This document shows positions 1 through 9,980 of a stretch of DNA of 64,000 bases, in pieces; the first letter of the stretch is position 1; the number at the start of each line of letters is the position of its first letter. The stretch is from NCBI RefSeq assembly GCF_000725885.1, contig NZ_JODR01000006.1, forward strand, positions 192,618 to 256,617. The letters are read 5' to 3'. Position numbers and translations under genes: made by a program. Below the pieces are notes generated by a model that searched no databases, was not told the DNA's origin, and saw nothing but the letters and a program-made list of their open reading frames with translations. Source of the stretch: Streptomyces albus subsp. albus. GTDB lineage: Bacteria > Actinomycetota > Actinomycetes > Streptomycetales > Streptomycetaceae.

Positions 1-281
1 GCTGCCGACGGGTTGAGCAGCGTCTGCTGCCAGGGCGTCATACGGGGCGCCTTGCGGGACGCCTCGGTGCAGGTTCTGTCGTCGAGGACGGCCGGTATGC
101 GCGGCAGTGAGGGCGCGTCGGAACCGGCTTCGGGCGCGGACCGGGGCGGGGTCCGGGCGGGAACGGCGGAGGCCGGTGCGACGGCGACCGCCGCCTCCGG
201 CACCGCTGCGACGAGCACCGCGGTGGCCAGTGCGCAGGAGAGGGTCCGCCACCCCGCAGGGCGACGCGGTCCTGGTGACAT
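1..281 (-). CDS. Secreted subtilase-like protein, mycosin type (5' end only)
   Basis: An open frame starts at ATG 281 and stays open to the left edge, so only about 93 N-terminal residues are visible. They begin with a typical Sec signal peptide: Arg-rich n-region, hydrophobic ALATAVLVAAV core and an Ala-rich cleavage zone. Next comes a short Pro/Ser linker and a segment with one cysteine leading to MTPWQQTLLNPSA. In mycosins (MycP, the S8 proteases of type VII secretion) a similar Cys plus PW(A/E)Q stretch lies just before the catalytic domain. The catalytic triad is outside the window, so the family call is inference. I see no strong ribosome site before this ATG. Confidence 0.5.
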   Translation of the reverse strand, partial: MSPGPRRPAGWRTLSCALATAVLVAAVPEAAVAVAPASAVPARTPPRSAPEAGSDAPSLPRIPAVLDDRTCTEASRKAPRMTPWQQTLLNPSA

Positions 282-963
282 GGCAGGTGATGCTACAAAA
301 CGCTGTTGTCGGCCCGTCATCGCGGTGCCCTCGGCCGTCGCCGTCGTCATGCCCGCGGACCCGCGAGGTCGTCGGGCAGCGGCCGGCGCAGCTCCTCCAC
401 GTCCGCGCCGGGCGTCCGGCGCCGCCGCCCGGCGCGGACGTGGACTCGACGGCCCTGCGCGCGTGCTGGGCGTTGCCGGAGTTCTCGCCGCGCCGCACCG
501 TCGCGCAGTGCGGGTACGGCGCTGGCGCGGTCTGCGGCACGCATGTGCGGCCGTCCTGTCCGCGCGTGCCGAGGGTGGTGGACACCGGCTCGTCCGGGCG
601 CGTCTGCGCGCAGTGCGCTTCCCGTGCCCGTCCGTGCCCTCGGTGCACGTGTAGCGCTGAGCGCACTGGCGGCGCACGGGGGCCGCCGGCCCGCTGCGGG
701 CGGCCCGGAGGGCGTCCCCGGCGCTGCGGCGGCCCCGGCTCCGTCCGGCCCACGATCAGCAGACGACGCGCCAACGCCGGGCCCCCTTCGCCTCGTCACC
801 GCCCGGCACGGCGCACCGCCGGACCCGCGTCAGGCGTCCTCCCGTCCGGTCGCCCGGCCGGGCCCACCATGCCCGCACGGGCCGGGACCCGCCGCCCGGG
901 GCGGCCGGGCGGCGGCGGTCGCCGTGCGCCGGGGCGTCGCCGGGCGGCGGCGTCCCGCGCTTC
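282..963. other. Gene-poor spacer, 682 bases
   Basis: I accept no gene here. Long frames exist on both strands, but they are GC-rich shadows and they run on into the antisense of the next gene. One plus-strand frame at about 450-700 is cysteine-rich with CxxC pairs, but it has no convincing start or stop. The only AT-richer stretch, around 285-320, is probably the promoter region of the leftward gene starting at 281. Confidence 0.5.
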
Positions 964-3900
964 TCACAGGTCGAGTTCGTCCGGGGTCGCGGTGGCGGGA
1001 AGGGGGTCGGACGGGGCGATACGGGCCAGTGCGGCGGTGAGTTCCCCGTGGCAGGGGAGCGTGGTGACGCCCGGTTCCCCGGCGGTGCGCCGCATCCGCT
1101 CCAGCGCGCCGGGGGTCGCCACGTGGGCGGCGATCGACGGGGTGCGGCCGGCTTCCCGGCACAGCAGCGTCAGCAGTTCCGGCCCCGCCTCGGGGGCGGT
1201 GAGCCAGGGGGTGGCCAGGGGCGCGCCGGCGGGCAGCAGGCCATTCCTGGAGGCGGCGACGAGCGCCATGCAGGTGTCCTCGGCGTGCCAGTGGGCGAGG
1301 CTGTTCCTCTCGAAGGCGTCCTTCGACTCCTGGGCGGCGGCCGTGGACCAGTCGGTGCGGGGCAGCCATGCCGTGGCCCAGGCGACGGCCGCGGGGTAGG
1401 CCACCGTGTTGGGCTCCAGGGCGGGCCGGGTGGCCGGTATGTACTGCTTCAGCGAGCAGTCGGCCAGGGCTTGCGCGGCCCAGCCGACGGTCTTCCAGTG
1501 CGCTTCGGCATCGACGACGAGGGGGCGGGCGAGGGTCCGGTCGAGGAGCTGTCCCACGGCGGGCGCGAGGAGTGCCGCGGCCTGGTCCTGCTCGGCGTGG
1601 CGGAGGGCCTTGAGCATACGGCCCGCCTCCTTGAGGCCCAGCGCATCGGCGAGCACGGCGGGGGCGATGTCGGTGAGTTCGCCGACGATGTCCGCGACGA
1701 TGTCGTCGCGTGCGGTCAGCCACATCACCGTCAGCAGGTCGGGCAGTTGGCGCAGATCGGGCCGCATGCGCAGCCGCAGCCGGGTGAGCAGCCGGCCCGC
1801 GTGGACCTTCTCGGCGAGCTGTTCGCCCCACTGCGCGTCCCAGGTGTATCCGAGCCGTACCACTTCCCGTACGGCCCAGGGGCTGGCCAGCAGCGGGAGG
1901 GTGGAGGACCAGACGCCGTTGACGAGCGTGCCCATCCAGTTCTTGGGTTCCTCGTCGGGCATGACGCCCAGCCGGGCGAGGGCCTGGCCGATCCTGCCCT
2001 GGGTGATGGGGTCCTGCTCGAACTTGAAGATCTCGGTGAAGGTCTGCCAGCGCTTGGCGCGTTCGTCGCGCAGGGCGGCCAGCTCCCGTTTGCCGAGGCC
2101 GGGGGCGCAGCGTTCGACGGCGGCCAGCAGGTCGGCGACGAGCGGCGGGTGGACGACGCCGCGGATGACCATGTCGGTGAGGTCGGAGACCTCCTGGTCG
2201 CCCTGCGGCCGGCTCATGGCGTGGACGACGCTGCCGGCCGCGGAGGGGTCCAGTTTGCGCAGCTGGTTGAGGGCGGTGGTGAAGGAGCCGATCCGGCGGA
2301 CGGCCCGCAGGTTGCGTTCCCATTCCCAACGGGGGTTGGCGGCCTTGAAGTTGCCGAGCACGACGGCGGTGGCGTCCCGCTGTCCCCCGGCGCGCAGGGT
2401 GCTCGCGGTGACCTGGAGCTTCTGCGCCACCTCGCCGGCGCCCCAGCGCAGCGGGTTGCGGACGACGCGGTCGACCTTGAGGTGCTTGGCGTACTCCGCG
2501 CCGATGCCGGGCGCCACGGCCAGGCCCAGGCGGTGGGTGTGCACCATGCTCTGCGGGTCGAGCGCGGCGTTGCGCATGCGCTCGATCAGGACGCGGGTGT
2601 CGAGGCGTTCGGAGAGCCGCAGGAGGAAGTTCTGGCCGAAGTAGTCGTCCTCGATCAGCAGCATCGCCAGCCGCGGCCCCCACGGGCGGGCCGCACCCCG
2701 CTGTGCCTGGATGCTGGAGACGACGAGGTCGAGGGCCTGGTCCTCCAGTTCGGCGCGGTAGTCGGCGCCGGCTTCCCACAGTCCGTGCAGGAAGTGGTAG
2801 ATGACCGCCGGACGGCGTTCGGTGGCCATCAGTTCGCGGGCGAAGGCCGGCCCCAGCTCGCGGGCCAGGCAGTAGCCGAAGCGGTCCTTGGTGTCGCAGT
2901 ACAGGTCGTCGGCGCGGCTGACGCTGCTCAGCAGCATGCCGGCACCGCGGCCGTCCTTGAGGCGCCGGATGGAGGCGGCCAGGTCCCGGGCGAGCTGGAC
3001 GTCGGCGACGGGGCTTGCGCCGGTGACGCGGTAGAGGAGTGTCTTGATGGTGGCGCCGTGGATGTTGCGCACGGTGGAGATCAGGATGGCCGCCTCGGCG
3101 GGGGTGGAGGCGCGCAGTGTGGCGGCCAGCGCCCGGCCGGGCTGGAGGGTGTTGAGCAGCCGGTTGGTCCAGCCCCTGTTGTTGCGGGCCAGGTCGGCGA
3201 GGGAGCTGCTGATCTGGCTGGCGTCCGCGCCCGCCAGCGCGGCGCGGATCTGCGACTCGTACCGCTTGATGAGGTCGTCCCAGTCGGTGGCGCTGTTGAA
3301 GTGCAGCCACAGGGACATCCAGGCCAGGACGGCGGGCAGCGGCGTCTGCCGGGTCGGGTGGGCCTCCAGCAGGGTCTGTGCCGCCTTCTCCAGCGGGCGG
3401 AGCCGGTCGCGGGTGCGGTTCTCGTGGCTTTCGGGGCCGCGGGCCTCCCGCGAGTAGCGGAAGATCAGCTCGTCCATGCGCCGCACTTTGATGAGGTCGT
3501 CGTGCCGGCGGTGCGGGTCGGCGCCGCGCACCAGTTCCTCGGCGCGTTTCTCCAGCCACTGGCAGACGGTGTCGGTGGGGGCGGTGTTCTCCCCGGACAG
3601 CCGCAGCAGGGCGCGGACGAGGTGGTAGCGGTCCCGGACGGCGGACGGCCGCGCGAGGACCTCGTCCAGGCCGGGGCTGCCCACCCAGGTGAACAGGTCG
3701 GCGATCTCGGTGCCGGTGAGCTGGTACTGGTGGTCCCAGCAGGCTTTGAGGGCGGTCGTCAGGTCTCGGACGGTCAGGTCCGGGGTGCCCGGCACCCGGG
3801 CGAGCACCGGAGGGAGCGCTTCGGCGATCCAGCCGGGGTCGCTGTGCTTCCCGCACAGGCGCAGCAGTCGCAGGGCGGCCGGCGTGTGCGCCCCGGCGGC

Positions 3901-5988
3901 CCAGGTGGTGACGGACCGGCGGACGGCCTGGTCCTCCAGCAGTTCGGCCAGCTCCACGGGCGCGTACGCGGCGCAGTTGGCCATCAGGGCGCGCACCCGC
4001 TCGTGCTGCCCCTCCCCCAGCGCGTCGCACACGTACCGCTCCAGATGGCCGCGCAGGTCGTCACGGCCGTTGGGGCTGACGCAGATGAGTACGGCTTCCG
4101 CGCGCACCCCGCTGGGGATGCGGGCCACCTCGTCGGTGACGCGGACACCGAGGGCCCGGCGGGTCTCCTCGGGCACCTGCGCCAGGTGGGAGACGGGGAC
4201 GCCCTCGTCGAGCGCCGAGACGGCGGCGAGCCGGCACACGGCCTCCCGTGCCGCGCCCGTGAGCGGAGCGCACGCCTCCTCGGCCTGGCGGCGCACCAGT
4301 CCGGCGGCGTCACGCCGGCCGTTCTCCCCCAGCGGGGCGTCGGGCACACCGGCGCGGAGCAGGTCGACGAGGACGCCGAGGTCGCCCTGGCAGGCTTCGA
4401 CGGCCAGCGGAATGCCCTGCTCGCCGTCCGGTGCGCGGTACTCGGCGGGATGGGTGTCGATCAGCCGGCGGGCCAGCCGTGCGATCTCCTCGGCGGCCAG
4501 CGGCGTCATGTACGCGGTGACGCCGTGGCTGTCCCAGCTGCTGGTCGCGCCGTCGACGTAGCGGGTCAGGGCGAGCACCGCCACCTTGAGGTCGCCCAGG
4601 GATTCGAGGGTCTTGCCGACGTTGCCGCCGTTGAGGGCGTGCAGGTCCTCCAGGACGACGAGGGTTTTGCGGGAGGTCTCGGCCCGGGTGGCGATGAGGG
4701 CTGCCTGCACGACCGCGGGGAGGGTGCCGTCGGTGGGCAGGTGCCGCTGGAGCGGTGAGAGCACCACCGTCTGCCAGCCGGCCGCCTCCAGTCTGGCGGT
4801 CAGCTGGCGGGCGCAGACGGTCTTGCCGCTGTTGCGGGTGCCCGACTGGATGACCCGCGAGGCCGGCCGGCGCAGGAACCGCTCGGCGAGGAACGCGGCC
4901 TGGTCGAGTTCGACCAGGAGGGTGCCGTCCCCGGCGAGCCACGCGCCGTCCCCGCCGGTGCCGCCGGTGGCGTGCAGGACCCGCCAGGCGTGGTCGTCGA
5001 GGCTCTGCCACGCCCAGCCCTGCCGGGCCTCCTCCCAGTCCGGCCCCCACAGCAGGCGGGCGGCGCCGGACAGGCCGGGGTCGGGGTCGGTGCGGGTCCC
5101 GGTACCGGCCGACAGGTGCCAGCCCTCCTCGGTACGCCATAGGAGGTCGAGACCGTCGTCGGCACTCTCGGGCAGGGCCGCTCCGGTGCCGGGGAAGGGC
5201 GTCCAGGTGCCGTCGTCGGCGCAGCCCGCGAGGGGCAGCACGCCGAGCTGTCCGGGCGTGGGCAGGCCGCCCTGGCGGGCGAGGTAGGTGAGGGCGACGG
5301 CGGCTGCACAGGCGTGCGGCGCGATCTGCGAGGGGGCGAGGACGCCGCGCGCGTCGATGAAGGCGCTGACGGCGGGCAGCTGTGGCCGGCCGACCTCGGC
5401 TATCAGCCGGCTGGCCGCGGCCAGGCCCCGTTCCACCTCGGCGGCGGCTGCCGGCGGCAGCGCGGTCCACGCGGCGCGGACCTTGCCCGGGGTGGTGCCG
5501 GTGCCGGCCGCATGGTGGTCGCCGAAGGCGACGGTCGCGCGGGCGACGGCGGACCAGCCGGCCACGGGTTCCAGCAGGAGGGGGACCTCGTCGGGGCCGG
5601 CCGGCTCCCGGGCGGCGGGCGCCGCCGCGTGGCCGGCGCTCTCCGAGCGGGTCAGGAGCGCGTCGAGTTCGGCGAGGAGGTCGGGGTCGAGCTCGGCGAG
5701 CAGCGGGGTGAGGCCCGTGGTGCCCGGGTCGGCGTACTCGGCGAGCAGGGCGCCGGGGCCGATGGGGGTGCCTGCGCCCAGGTAGGCGAAGGGACGCGGG
5801 GGCAGGGGGCCGCCGCGCAGCGTGCGGTCGCCGAGGTCGATCACCGCGCGCAGCAGCCGCTGGACGTGCTCGGCGTCGGCGGGCTGCGAGTCCACCGCGC
5901 CGGCCAGCGCGTGCAGGGCCATGCGCAGTTCGTAGCGCAGTGCGTCGTCCTTGCGCCCGGCCGGGGCCCCTGCCTCCGCAACACTCAC
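964..5988 (-). CDS. Very large P-loop NTPase (STAND/AAA-like) of putative conflict system
   Basis: A 1674-residue protein starting at GTG 5988 behind GAGGAGGACACC, 43 bases after the caspase-like gene. The first ~350 residues match nothing I recognise. A Walker A motif GTRNSGKT lies near residues 381-388 and a hydrophobic Walker B-like LVVLEDLH near 445. About 900 residues of helix-rich, Leu/Ala/Arg-rich sequence follow, which looks like a superhelical repeat scaffold, although I see no regular repeat period. No signal peptide or membrane segment is visible. STAND-type NTPases of this size usually sense a ligand and oligomerise. Being third in an operon with a hydrolase and a caspase-like NTPase, it is plausibly the sensor or scaffold. 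Exact family unknown. Confidence 0.75.
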   Translation of the reverse strand: MSVAEAGAPAGRKDDALRYELRMALHALAGAVDSQPADAEHVQRLLRAVIDLGDRTLRGGPLPPRPFAYLGAGTPIGPGALLAEYADPGTTGLTPLLAELDPDLLAELDALLTRSESAGHAAAPAAREPAGPDEVPLLLEPVAGWSAVARATVAFGDHHAAGTGTTPGKVRAAWTALPPAAAAEVERGLAAASRLIAEVGRPQLPAVSAFIDARGVLAPSQIAPHACAAAVALTYLARQGGLPTPGQLGVLPLAGCADDGTWTPFPGTGAALPESADDGLDLLWRTEEGWHLSAGTGTRTDPDPGLSGAARLLWGPDWEEARQGWAWQSLDDHAWRVLHATGGTGGDGAWLAGDGTLLVELDQAAFLAERFLRRPASRVIQSGTRNSGKTVCARQLTARLEAAGWQTVVLSPLQRHLPTDGTLPAVVQAALIATRAETSRKTLVVLEDLHALNGGNVGKTLESLGDLKVAVLALTRYVDGATSSWDSHGVTAYMTPLAAEEIARLARRLIDTHPAEYRAPDGEQGIPLAVEACQGDLGVLVDLLRAGVPDAPLGENGRRDAAGLVRRQAEEACAPLTGAAREAVCRLAAVSALDEGVPVSHLAQVPEETRRALGVRVTDEVARIPSGVRAEAVLICVSPNGRDDLRGHLERYVCDALGEGQHERVRALMANCAAYAPVELAELLEDQAVRRSVTTWAAGAHTPAALRLLRLCGKHSDPGWIAEALPPVLARVPGTPDLTVRDLTTALKACWDHQYQLTGTEIADLFTWVGSPGLDEVLARPSAVRDRYHLVRALLRLSGENTAPTDTVCQWLEKRAEELVRGADPHRRHDDLIKVRRMDELIFRYSREARGPESHENRTRDRLRPLEKAAQTLLEAHPTRQTPLPAVLAWMSLWLHFNSATDWDDLIKRYESQIRAALAGADASQISSSLADLARNNRGWTNRLLNTLQPGRALAATLRASTPAEAAILISTVRNIHGATIKTLLYRVTGASPVADVQLARDLAASIRRLKDGRGAGMLLSSVSRADDLYCDTKDRFGYCLARELGPAFARELMATERRPAVIYHFLHGLWEAGADYRAELEDQALDLVVSSIQAQRGAARPWGPRLAMLLIEDDYFGQNFLLRLSERLDTRVLIERMRNAALDPQSMVHTHRLGLAVAPGIGAEYAKHLKVDRVVRNPLRWGAGEVAQKLQVTASTLRAGGQRDATAVVLGNFKAANPRWEWERNLRAVRRIGSFTTALNQLRKLDPSAAGSVVHAMSRPQGDQEVSDLTDMVIRGVVHPPLVADLLAAVERCAPGLGKRELAALRDERAKRWQTFTEIFKFEQDPITQGRIGQALARLGVMPDEEPKNWMGTLVNGVWSSTLPLLASPWAVREVVRLGYTWDAQWGEQLAEKVHAGRLLTRLRLRMRPDLRQLPDLLTVMWLTARDDIVADIVGELTDIAPAVLADALGLKEAGRMLKALRHAEQDQAAALLAPAVGQLLDRTLARPLVVDAEAHWKTVGWAAQALADCSLKQYIPATRPALEPNTVAYPAAVAWATAWLPRTDWSTAAAQESKDAFERNSLAHWHAEDTCMALVAASRNGLLPAGAPLATPWLTAPEAGPELLTLLCREAGRTPSIAAHVATPGALERMRRTAGEPGVTTLPCHGELTAALARIAPSDPLPATATPDELDL

Positions 5989-6031
5989 GGTGTCCTCCTC
6001 GCTCGGCGGTCGCGCGGGCCGCCGTCGGTGT

Positions 6032-9000
6032 TCAACGGGCGATGCGCACCACGCCCGCGCTCGTGCCCGCCACCAGCTGGCCGTGGGGATCGACGTCCGC
6101 CGAGCAGACGTCGAGTCCCAGGTCGAGGTGGAAGGGGGAGCCGGCGCCGCGGGTGAGCGGGGTCAGTTTGATGTCGCCGCTGCGGCCGGCGCTCACCAGC
6201 ACCCGGCCGTGGACGCGCAGTTCGGCGACGGGGCCGGTGTGGCCGGTGAGCCATCCGTCCGCCGTGCCGTCCCAGGACGTCCACCACACGGAGCCGTCGC
6301 CGGCACCGGTGTAGATGCCCTCGCTGTCGGCGGCGATGTCGGTGAGGGCGAGCTCCTGCGGCGGTTCGAACCTGCGCAGGAACCGGCCGTCGGCACGCCA
6401 GACGGTCACGTCCCTGGCCGTGCGGGCGGCGACGAGGGGCACCCCGTCGCGCACGGCGGTGGCGGCGCCGCCGATCCTGAGCCTGCCCCGGCTCACGACG
6501 GGCCCGGGCCCGGTGGTGCTGCCCTTGGGCCGCCACTGCCAGCCTTCGGTGCCGGCGACGAGCAGGCCGGCCTCCGACTGCACACAGGAGACCAGCCGAC
6601 AGCCCAGGGCGAGTCCGCGGATGGGTGTGTGCTTGCCGTCGGAGAGCCGCTGGACCCATGCCTGTCCGTCGCTCTGCCCGGCGAACAGGGCGGGCCCGGA
6701 CGCGTCGATGAGGGAGGTGGTGGTCAGACGGCCCGTGCGCAGCGGCGTCTCGACGGTGTGCCAGGAGTGGTCGCCGGCCGGGCCGGGCCTGCTGAGGATG
6801 TGCCCTTCGTCGTCCACGACGAGTTCGCCCCCCTGGGGCAGGCAGTAGACGGTGGCGGCGGGGCGCCGCTTGTAGGTGAGGGCGGGCTGCCAGCCCACGG
6901 CGGACTCACCGGCCCGCCGGGCGAGTTCGCTCAGCCCGTGCACCTGGGCCAGCAGTGCCAGGCGGGAGAGAGTGTGGCCGTCGGTGCGGTCGGCGACGGC
7001 GAGTTCGCCGCACAGCGACCGGACTCGCGCGATCTTGCCGAAGGTGCTGTCGTGGAGGAACGTCAGGGCCCGGTGGAGTGCCTCGAAGTCCATCATGAGC
7101 AGGAATTCGGGGTCGTCCAGGTAGTCGTCGAGGACTCCGGCGAGCCGCGCGTGGTGGGCGAAGTGTTCGCGGGTGTAGTGGTCGGCAGCTGTCCAGTCCA
7201 GGCCGCCCGAGGGGCGGGCGGGGAGTTGCCGGGTCATCGCTTCCACGAACCTGGCGTGCGCCGACTGCTCGTCGAAAGACTCAGCCAGGTACCGGGCGTG
7301 CGGAGAACGCTCGAACCTCCAGCCGTGTCCGTGCATGCCGCCCTCCGGAGCAGCGAGGAAATCCGTTGCCTTCTCCCGTACCCGTGCCAGGTCGGCCGGG
7401 GTGACGTCCCGTCCGCTGGCCTGGCGGGCGACGGCCGCCCACAGCCGGCCGTCGGCCGGCAGTCCCTCGCCCTGGGCGAGGGCCACCGGCAGCAGCAGGT
7501 CGGGCGCCCACCGCGGATCGTCCGGGTCCAGTTCGGCGAGCTGGTCGAGGAAGAGTTCCGCGGTGGTGCGTTCGGCCCTCACCCGGGCGGTGGCCGGGTC
7601 GTCGCCGCTCAACGATACGGCGAACAGGTAGGCGCGCAGCCAGGACGGGCCGGCCGCCTGTGCCGTGGCGCGGGCGATGTCGTCGAGCCACTGCTGGTCG
7701 GCGCCGGCCCAGGTGGTGCCCTTGCGGTGCCTGAGGACGTGTGCGACCAGGTGGGCGATGTCGTCGGCGGCGTGGGCGGTGGTCTCGGGGCCGTCGAGGT
7801 CGACCACCCGTCCGGCGAAGTTGCGGGGCGGCTGGTTGCCGGCCATGACGACGCGGGTGTGGCCGAGTGCGGCCAGCGGCGCCAGCAGGTCGGCGTAGAG
7901 GCTGTCGGGGTCGGCGCACGCTTCGACGGAGTCGAAACACATCCGCAGGGGCCCGGGGCGGGCGCACAGCGCTTCGAGGAGCGCCTGGGTGTCGTCGTGC
8001 GGGGTGCGTGTGCCGTAGTGCGCGGCCAGCTTCCACACCACGCCGGGCACGGTCATCCCCCGTACGTCCAGCAGCAGGTCGAGACAGCCGGCCGGGGCGG
8101 GGTCGGGTGCGCGGGGGCCGGCGGGCAGGGGTTCGCCGTGGGCCGAGGTGTGAATCCAGTCGAGCAGCACCGATTTGCCCGAACCGGTGCTGCCGGTCAC
8201 CACCAGGCCGCCGGCCGCCTGTTCGCCGGTGAGGTAGTCGACGATCTGCGCGGCCGGCTCCCGCCGTCCGCAGAAGGCCCAGCCGCTGGTGTCGTTGGCC
8301 TCCTGGGGGCGGCGGACGGCACGCGGCAGGTACCAGGGGTTGGGGAAGGCGCGGGTGTCTCCCAGCGGAGGCAGGAAGTCGGGGACGGGCGGCCCGCCGT
8401 CCCCGGGCAGTTTCCGCATCCGGGCGGCCAGTTCCCTGACGAGGACGTCCATCGGCAGGAACTCCGTCTGCTCGCCCGCCGCCGCGGTGCGGACGGCGGC
8501 GGCGAAGGAGTCGGTGAAGTGGAACTGCTGGGCCTCGCCGAGGCGGTCGATGGCGCCTATCGCGGTGAAGACGGGCAGGTCGCCGCCCTTGGTCCGCTCC
8601 ACGCCGGCCGCCTGCTGGAACCTGGCCACGGCCATGCCCGCGTAGCAGGTGTCGAGGAGGAGGACGACCTCACGGGGGCGGGGCCGGCTGTCCGGGACGA
8701 GGAGCGCGAAGAGGTCGTCCACCCGCAGCTGGGTGGCGCGGCACGCCTTCTCGCTGTCGTGGGCGGCCAGGGCGAGGTCGCCGTCGCCGAACTCGTTCGC
8801 GTGGCCGGAGTAGTAGAAGATCAGCAGGTCGGGAGGGACGCCGTCGTCGCCTTCGAGGGCCTGCTCGAAGGCGCTTTTCAGTTCGGCCACGGTGGGGTTG
8901 AGATCCGAGGCTGGGTGGATGGTGCAGCGGGCGGACTCGGCCAGCACCGCCTTCATCATGCGTACCTCGTCCGGCACCCGGGACAGCGGCTCGAAGCCGT

Positions 9001-9082
9001 CCTTGAAGGTGCTGGTGCCCAGCACGAGTGCGACTCTGTCGGCGCGGCCGATCCCGTCGGCGCCGCCGGTGCGGGTCGTCAC
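6032..9082 (-). CDS. Caspase-like peptidase fused to P-loop NTPase and C-terminal beta-propeller
   Basis: The protein has 1016 residues from GTG 9082, whose GTGA overlaps the stop of the upstream hydrolase; a longer in-frame extension to 9967 lies antiphase inside that gene and is rejected. Residues 15-160 form a caspase-like (C14) domain with the dyad His94 in YYSGHANE and Cys146 in LLDTCYAG. A P-loop NTPase follows, with Walker A GSTGSGKS at 297-304 and a likely Walker B around LRMCFD (379-384). After a helical middle, the last ~300 residues contain repeated beta-rich blades such as GDGSVWW and GRSGDIKL, which look like a WD40-type propeller. This sensor-NTPase-protease layout is known from bacterial conflict and cell-suicide systems. 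Targets are unknown. Confidence 0.85.
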   Translation of the reverse strand: MTTRTGGADGIGRADRVALVLGTSTFKDGFEPLSRVPDEVRMMKAVLAESARCTIHPASDLNPTVAELKSAFEQALEGDDGVPPDLLIFYYSGHANEFGDGDLALAAHDSEKACRATQLRVDDLFALLVPDSRPRPREVVLLLDTCYAGMAVARFQQAAGVERTKGGDLPVFTAIGAIDRLGEAQQFHFTDSFAAAVRTAAAGEQTEFLPMDVLVRELAARMRKLPGDGGPPVPDFLPPLGDTRAFPNPWYLPRAVRRPQEANDTSGWAFCGRREPAAQIVDYLTGEQAAGGLVVTGSTGSGKSVLLDWIHTSAHGEPLPAGPRAPDPAPAGCLDLLLDVRGMTVPGVVWKLAAHYGTRTPHDDTQALLEALCARPGPLRMCFDSVEACADPDSLYADLLAPLAALGHTRVVMAGNQPPRNFAGRVVDLDGPETTAHAADDIAHLVAHVLRHRKGTTWAGADQQWLDDIARATAQAAGPSWLRAYLFAVSLSGDDPATARVRAERTTAELFLDQLAELDPDDPRWAPDLLLPVALAQGEGLPADGRLWAAVARQASGRDVTPADLARVREKATDFLAAPEGGMHGHGWRFERSPHARYLAESFDEQSAHARFVEAMTRQLPARPSGGLDWTAADHYTREHFAHHARLAGVLDDYLDDPEFLLMMDFEALHRALTFLHDSTFGKIARVRSLCGELAVADRTDGHTLSRLALLAQVHGLSELARRAGESAVGWQPALTYKRRPAATVYCLPQGGELVVDDEGHILSRPGPAGDHSWHTVETPLRTGRLTTTSLIDASGPALFAGQSDGQAWVQRLSDGKHTPIRGLALGCRLVSCVQSEAGLLVAGTEGWQWRPKGSTTGPGPVVSRGRLRIGGAATAVRDGVPLVAARTARDVTVWRADGRFLRRFEPPQELALTDIAADSEGIYTGAGDGSVWWTSWDGTADGWLTGHTGPVAELRVHGRVLVSAGRSGDIKLTPLTRGAGSPFHLDLGLDVCSADVDPHGQLVAGTSAGVVRIAR

Positions 9083-9954
9083 CGCTTTTGGGCCCGCAGC
9101 GCTTCGGCGACGGCGTCGGCCACCTCGCCGGTGGTCAGGTACCGCATGACGGAGTGCCCGCCCAGGACGTACCGCTTGGGGTCGAACCACGGCAGGTTGA
9201 CGACGAGCCGGTCCTCCACCTTGTCGCCGAAGACGGGCCCGAGCTTCTTCACCAGGGCGACGGGATCCTCGTCGGCCGCGACGTTGATCCAGCGGCCCAC
9301 ATGGGGCCAGGTGTGGCCGCCGTCCTCGCCGGGGGCGGGCCGCAGGCGTTCGCGGATCAGTCCGAGGCCCAGGGGCGAGCCCAGGGTGACGAAGGTGTCG
9401 ACGTTCCATTCGGGGTGGGCGCACAGCGCCTCGTAGGCGACCACGGAGCCGAGCGAGTGCGCGACGACCACCTTGGTGTCCGGGGTGACGACGCGTGCGA
9501 AGCGCTGCTGGGCGCAGGCGCGTACGGTGTCGTCCGCGTCCAGGTAGCGGCGTACCTGGCGGACGAGCCAGATCACGACGCGCGAGGACGGCCGGCCCAG
9601 CGCCTCGGACCTCTCCAGTCGGCGCAGTGCCGCCTGGGTCGCGCCCTTGCCGCCCGGCGCCGGGGCCTCGGTTCCCTGCGCGAACACGTCGAGCAGGGCG
9701 CTTTCGACGGGGTCGCGCACATCGCCGGCGCGCAGCGGGGGGATGTCGGCGAACTCGTCGTCCGTGCCGGCGCTTTTGGTGTTGAGGCTGCGGTAGCAGT
9801 TGCCGTAGAAGACGGCGGAGACGCGTTCGGGTTCCGGTACCGGGTGGGCCGCGTCGCTCATGCTGGTGCGCAGGGCGCCGTACCACTCCGTCAGCGATGT
9901 CTCGCGGTGTTTGTACTGGTAGCCGATACCGTGACACATCACGACGTGCGACAT
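9079..9954 (-). CDS. Alpha/beta hydrolase (lipase/esterase-like), first gene of conflict operon
   Basis: 291 residues with ATG 9954 preceded by GAGGGGGACGC. The fold is an alpha/beta hydrolase: an N-terminal HGIG oxyanion-type motif at residues 8-11, a nucleophile elbow VAHSLGSV with Ser167, and a late GGHS with His267; Asp228 or Asp230 may complete the triad. There is no signal peptide, so it is probably cytoplasmic. The substrate is unknown; lipids or a protein partner are both possible. Its stop overlaps the caspase-like gene by four bases, so the two are translationally coupled. In this setting it may be a membrane-attacking effector, but that is inference. Confidence 0.8.
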   Translation of the reverse strand: MSHVVMCHGIGYQYKHRETSLTEWYGALRTSMSDAAHPVPEPERVSAVFYGNCYRSLNTKSAGTDDEFADIPPLRAGDVRDPVESALLDVFAQGTEAPAPGGKGATQAALRRLERSEALGRPSSRVVIWLVRQVRRYLDADDTVRACAQQRFARVVTPDTKVVVAHSLGSVVAYEALCAHPEWNVDTFVTLGSPLGLGLIRERLRPAPGEDGGHTWPHVGRWINVAADEDPVALVKKLGPVFGDKVEDRLVVNLPWFDPKRYVLGGHSVMRYLTTGEVADAVAEALRAQKR

Positions 9955-9980
9955 GCGTCCCCCTCACAACCGTCCCCGGG

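Noticed and set aside
107..1399. Long plus-strand frame with cysteine-rich CxxC pairs around 450-700
   Set aside because: It has no clear start, runs without a stop into the antisense of the giant NTPase gene, and is Arg/Pro-rich like other GC shadows. A small zinc-ribbon gene inside it remains possible but unsupported.
1048..4758. 1236-residue plus-strand frame antisense to the giant NTPase
   Set aside because: Gly/Gln/Val-rich shadow composition with no motif; the minus strand carries clear Walker motifs and a ribosome site.
9082..9967. N-terminal extension of the caspase-like protein to 1311 residues
   Set aside because: It lies out of frame inside the hydrolase gene, is Arg/Pro-rich, and the GTGA overlap at 9082 gives a natural coupled start.
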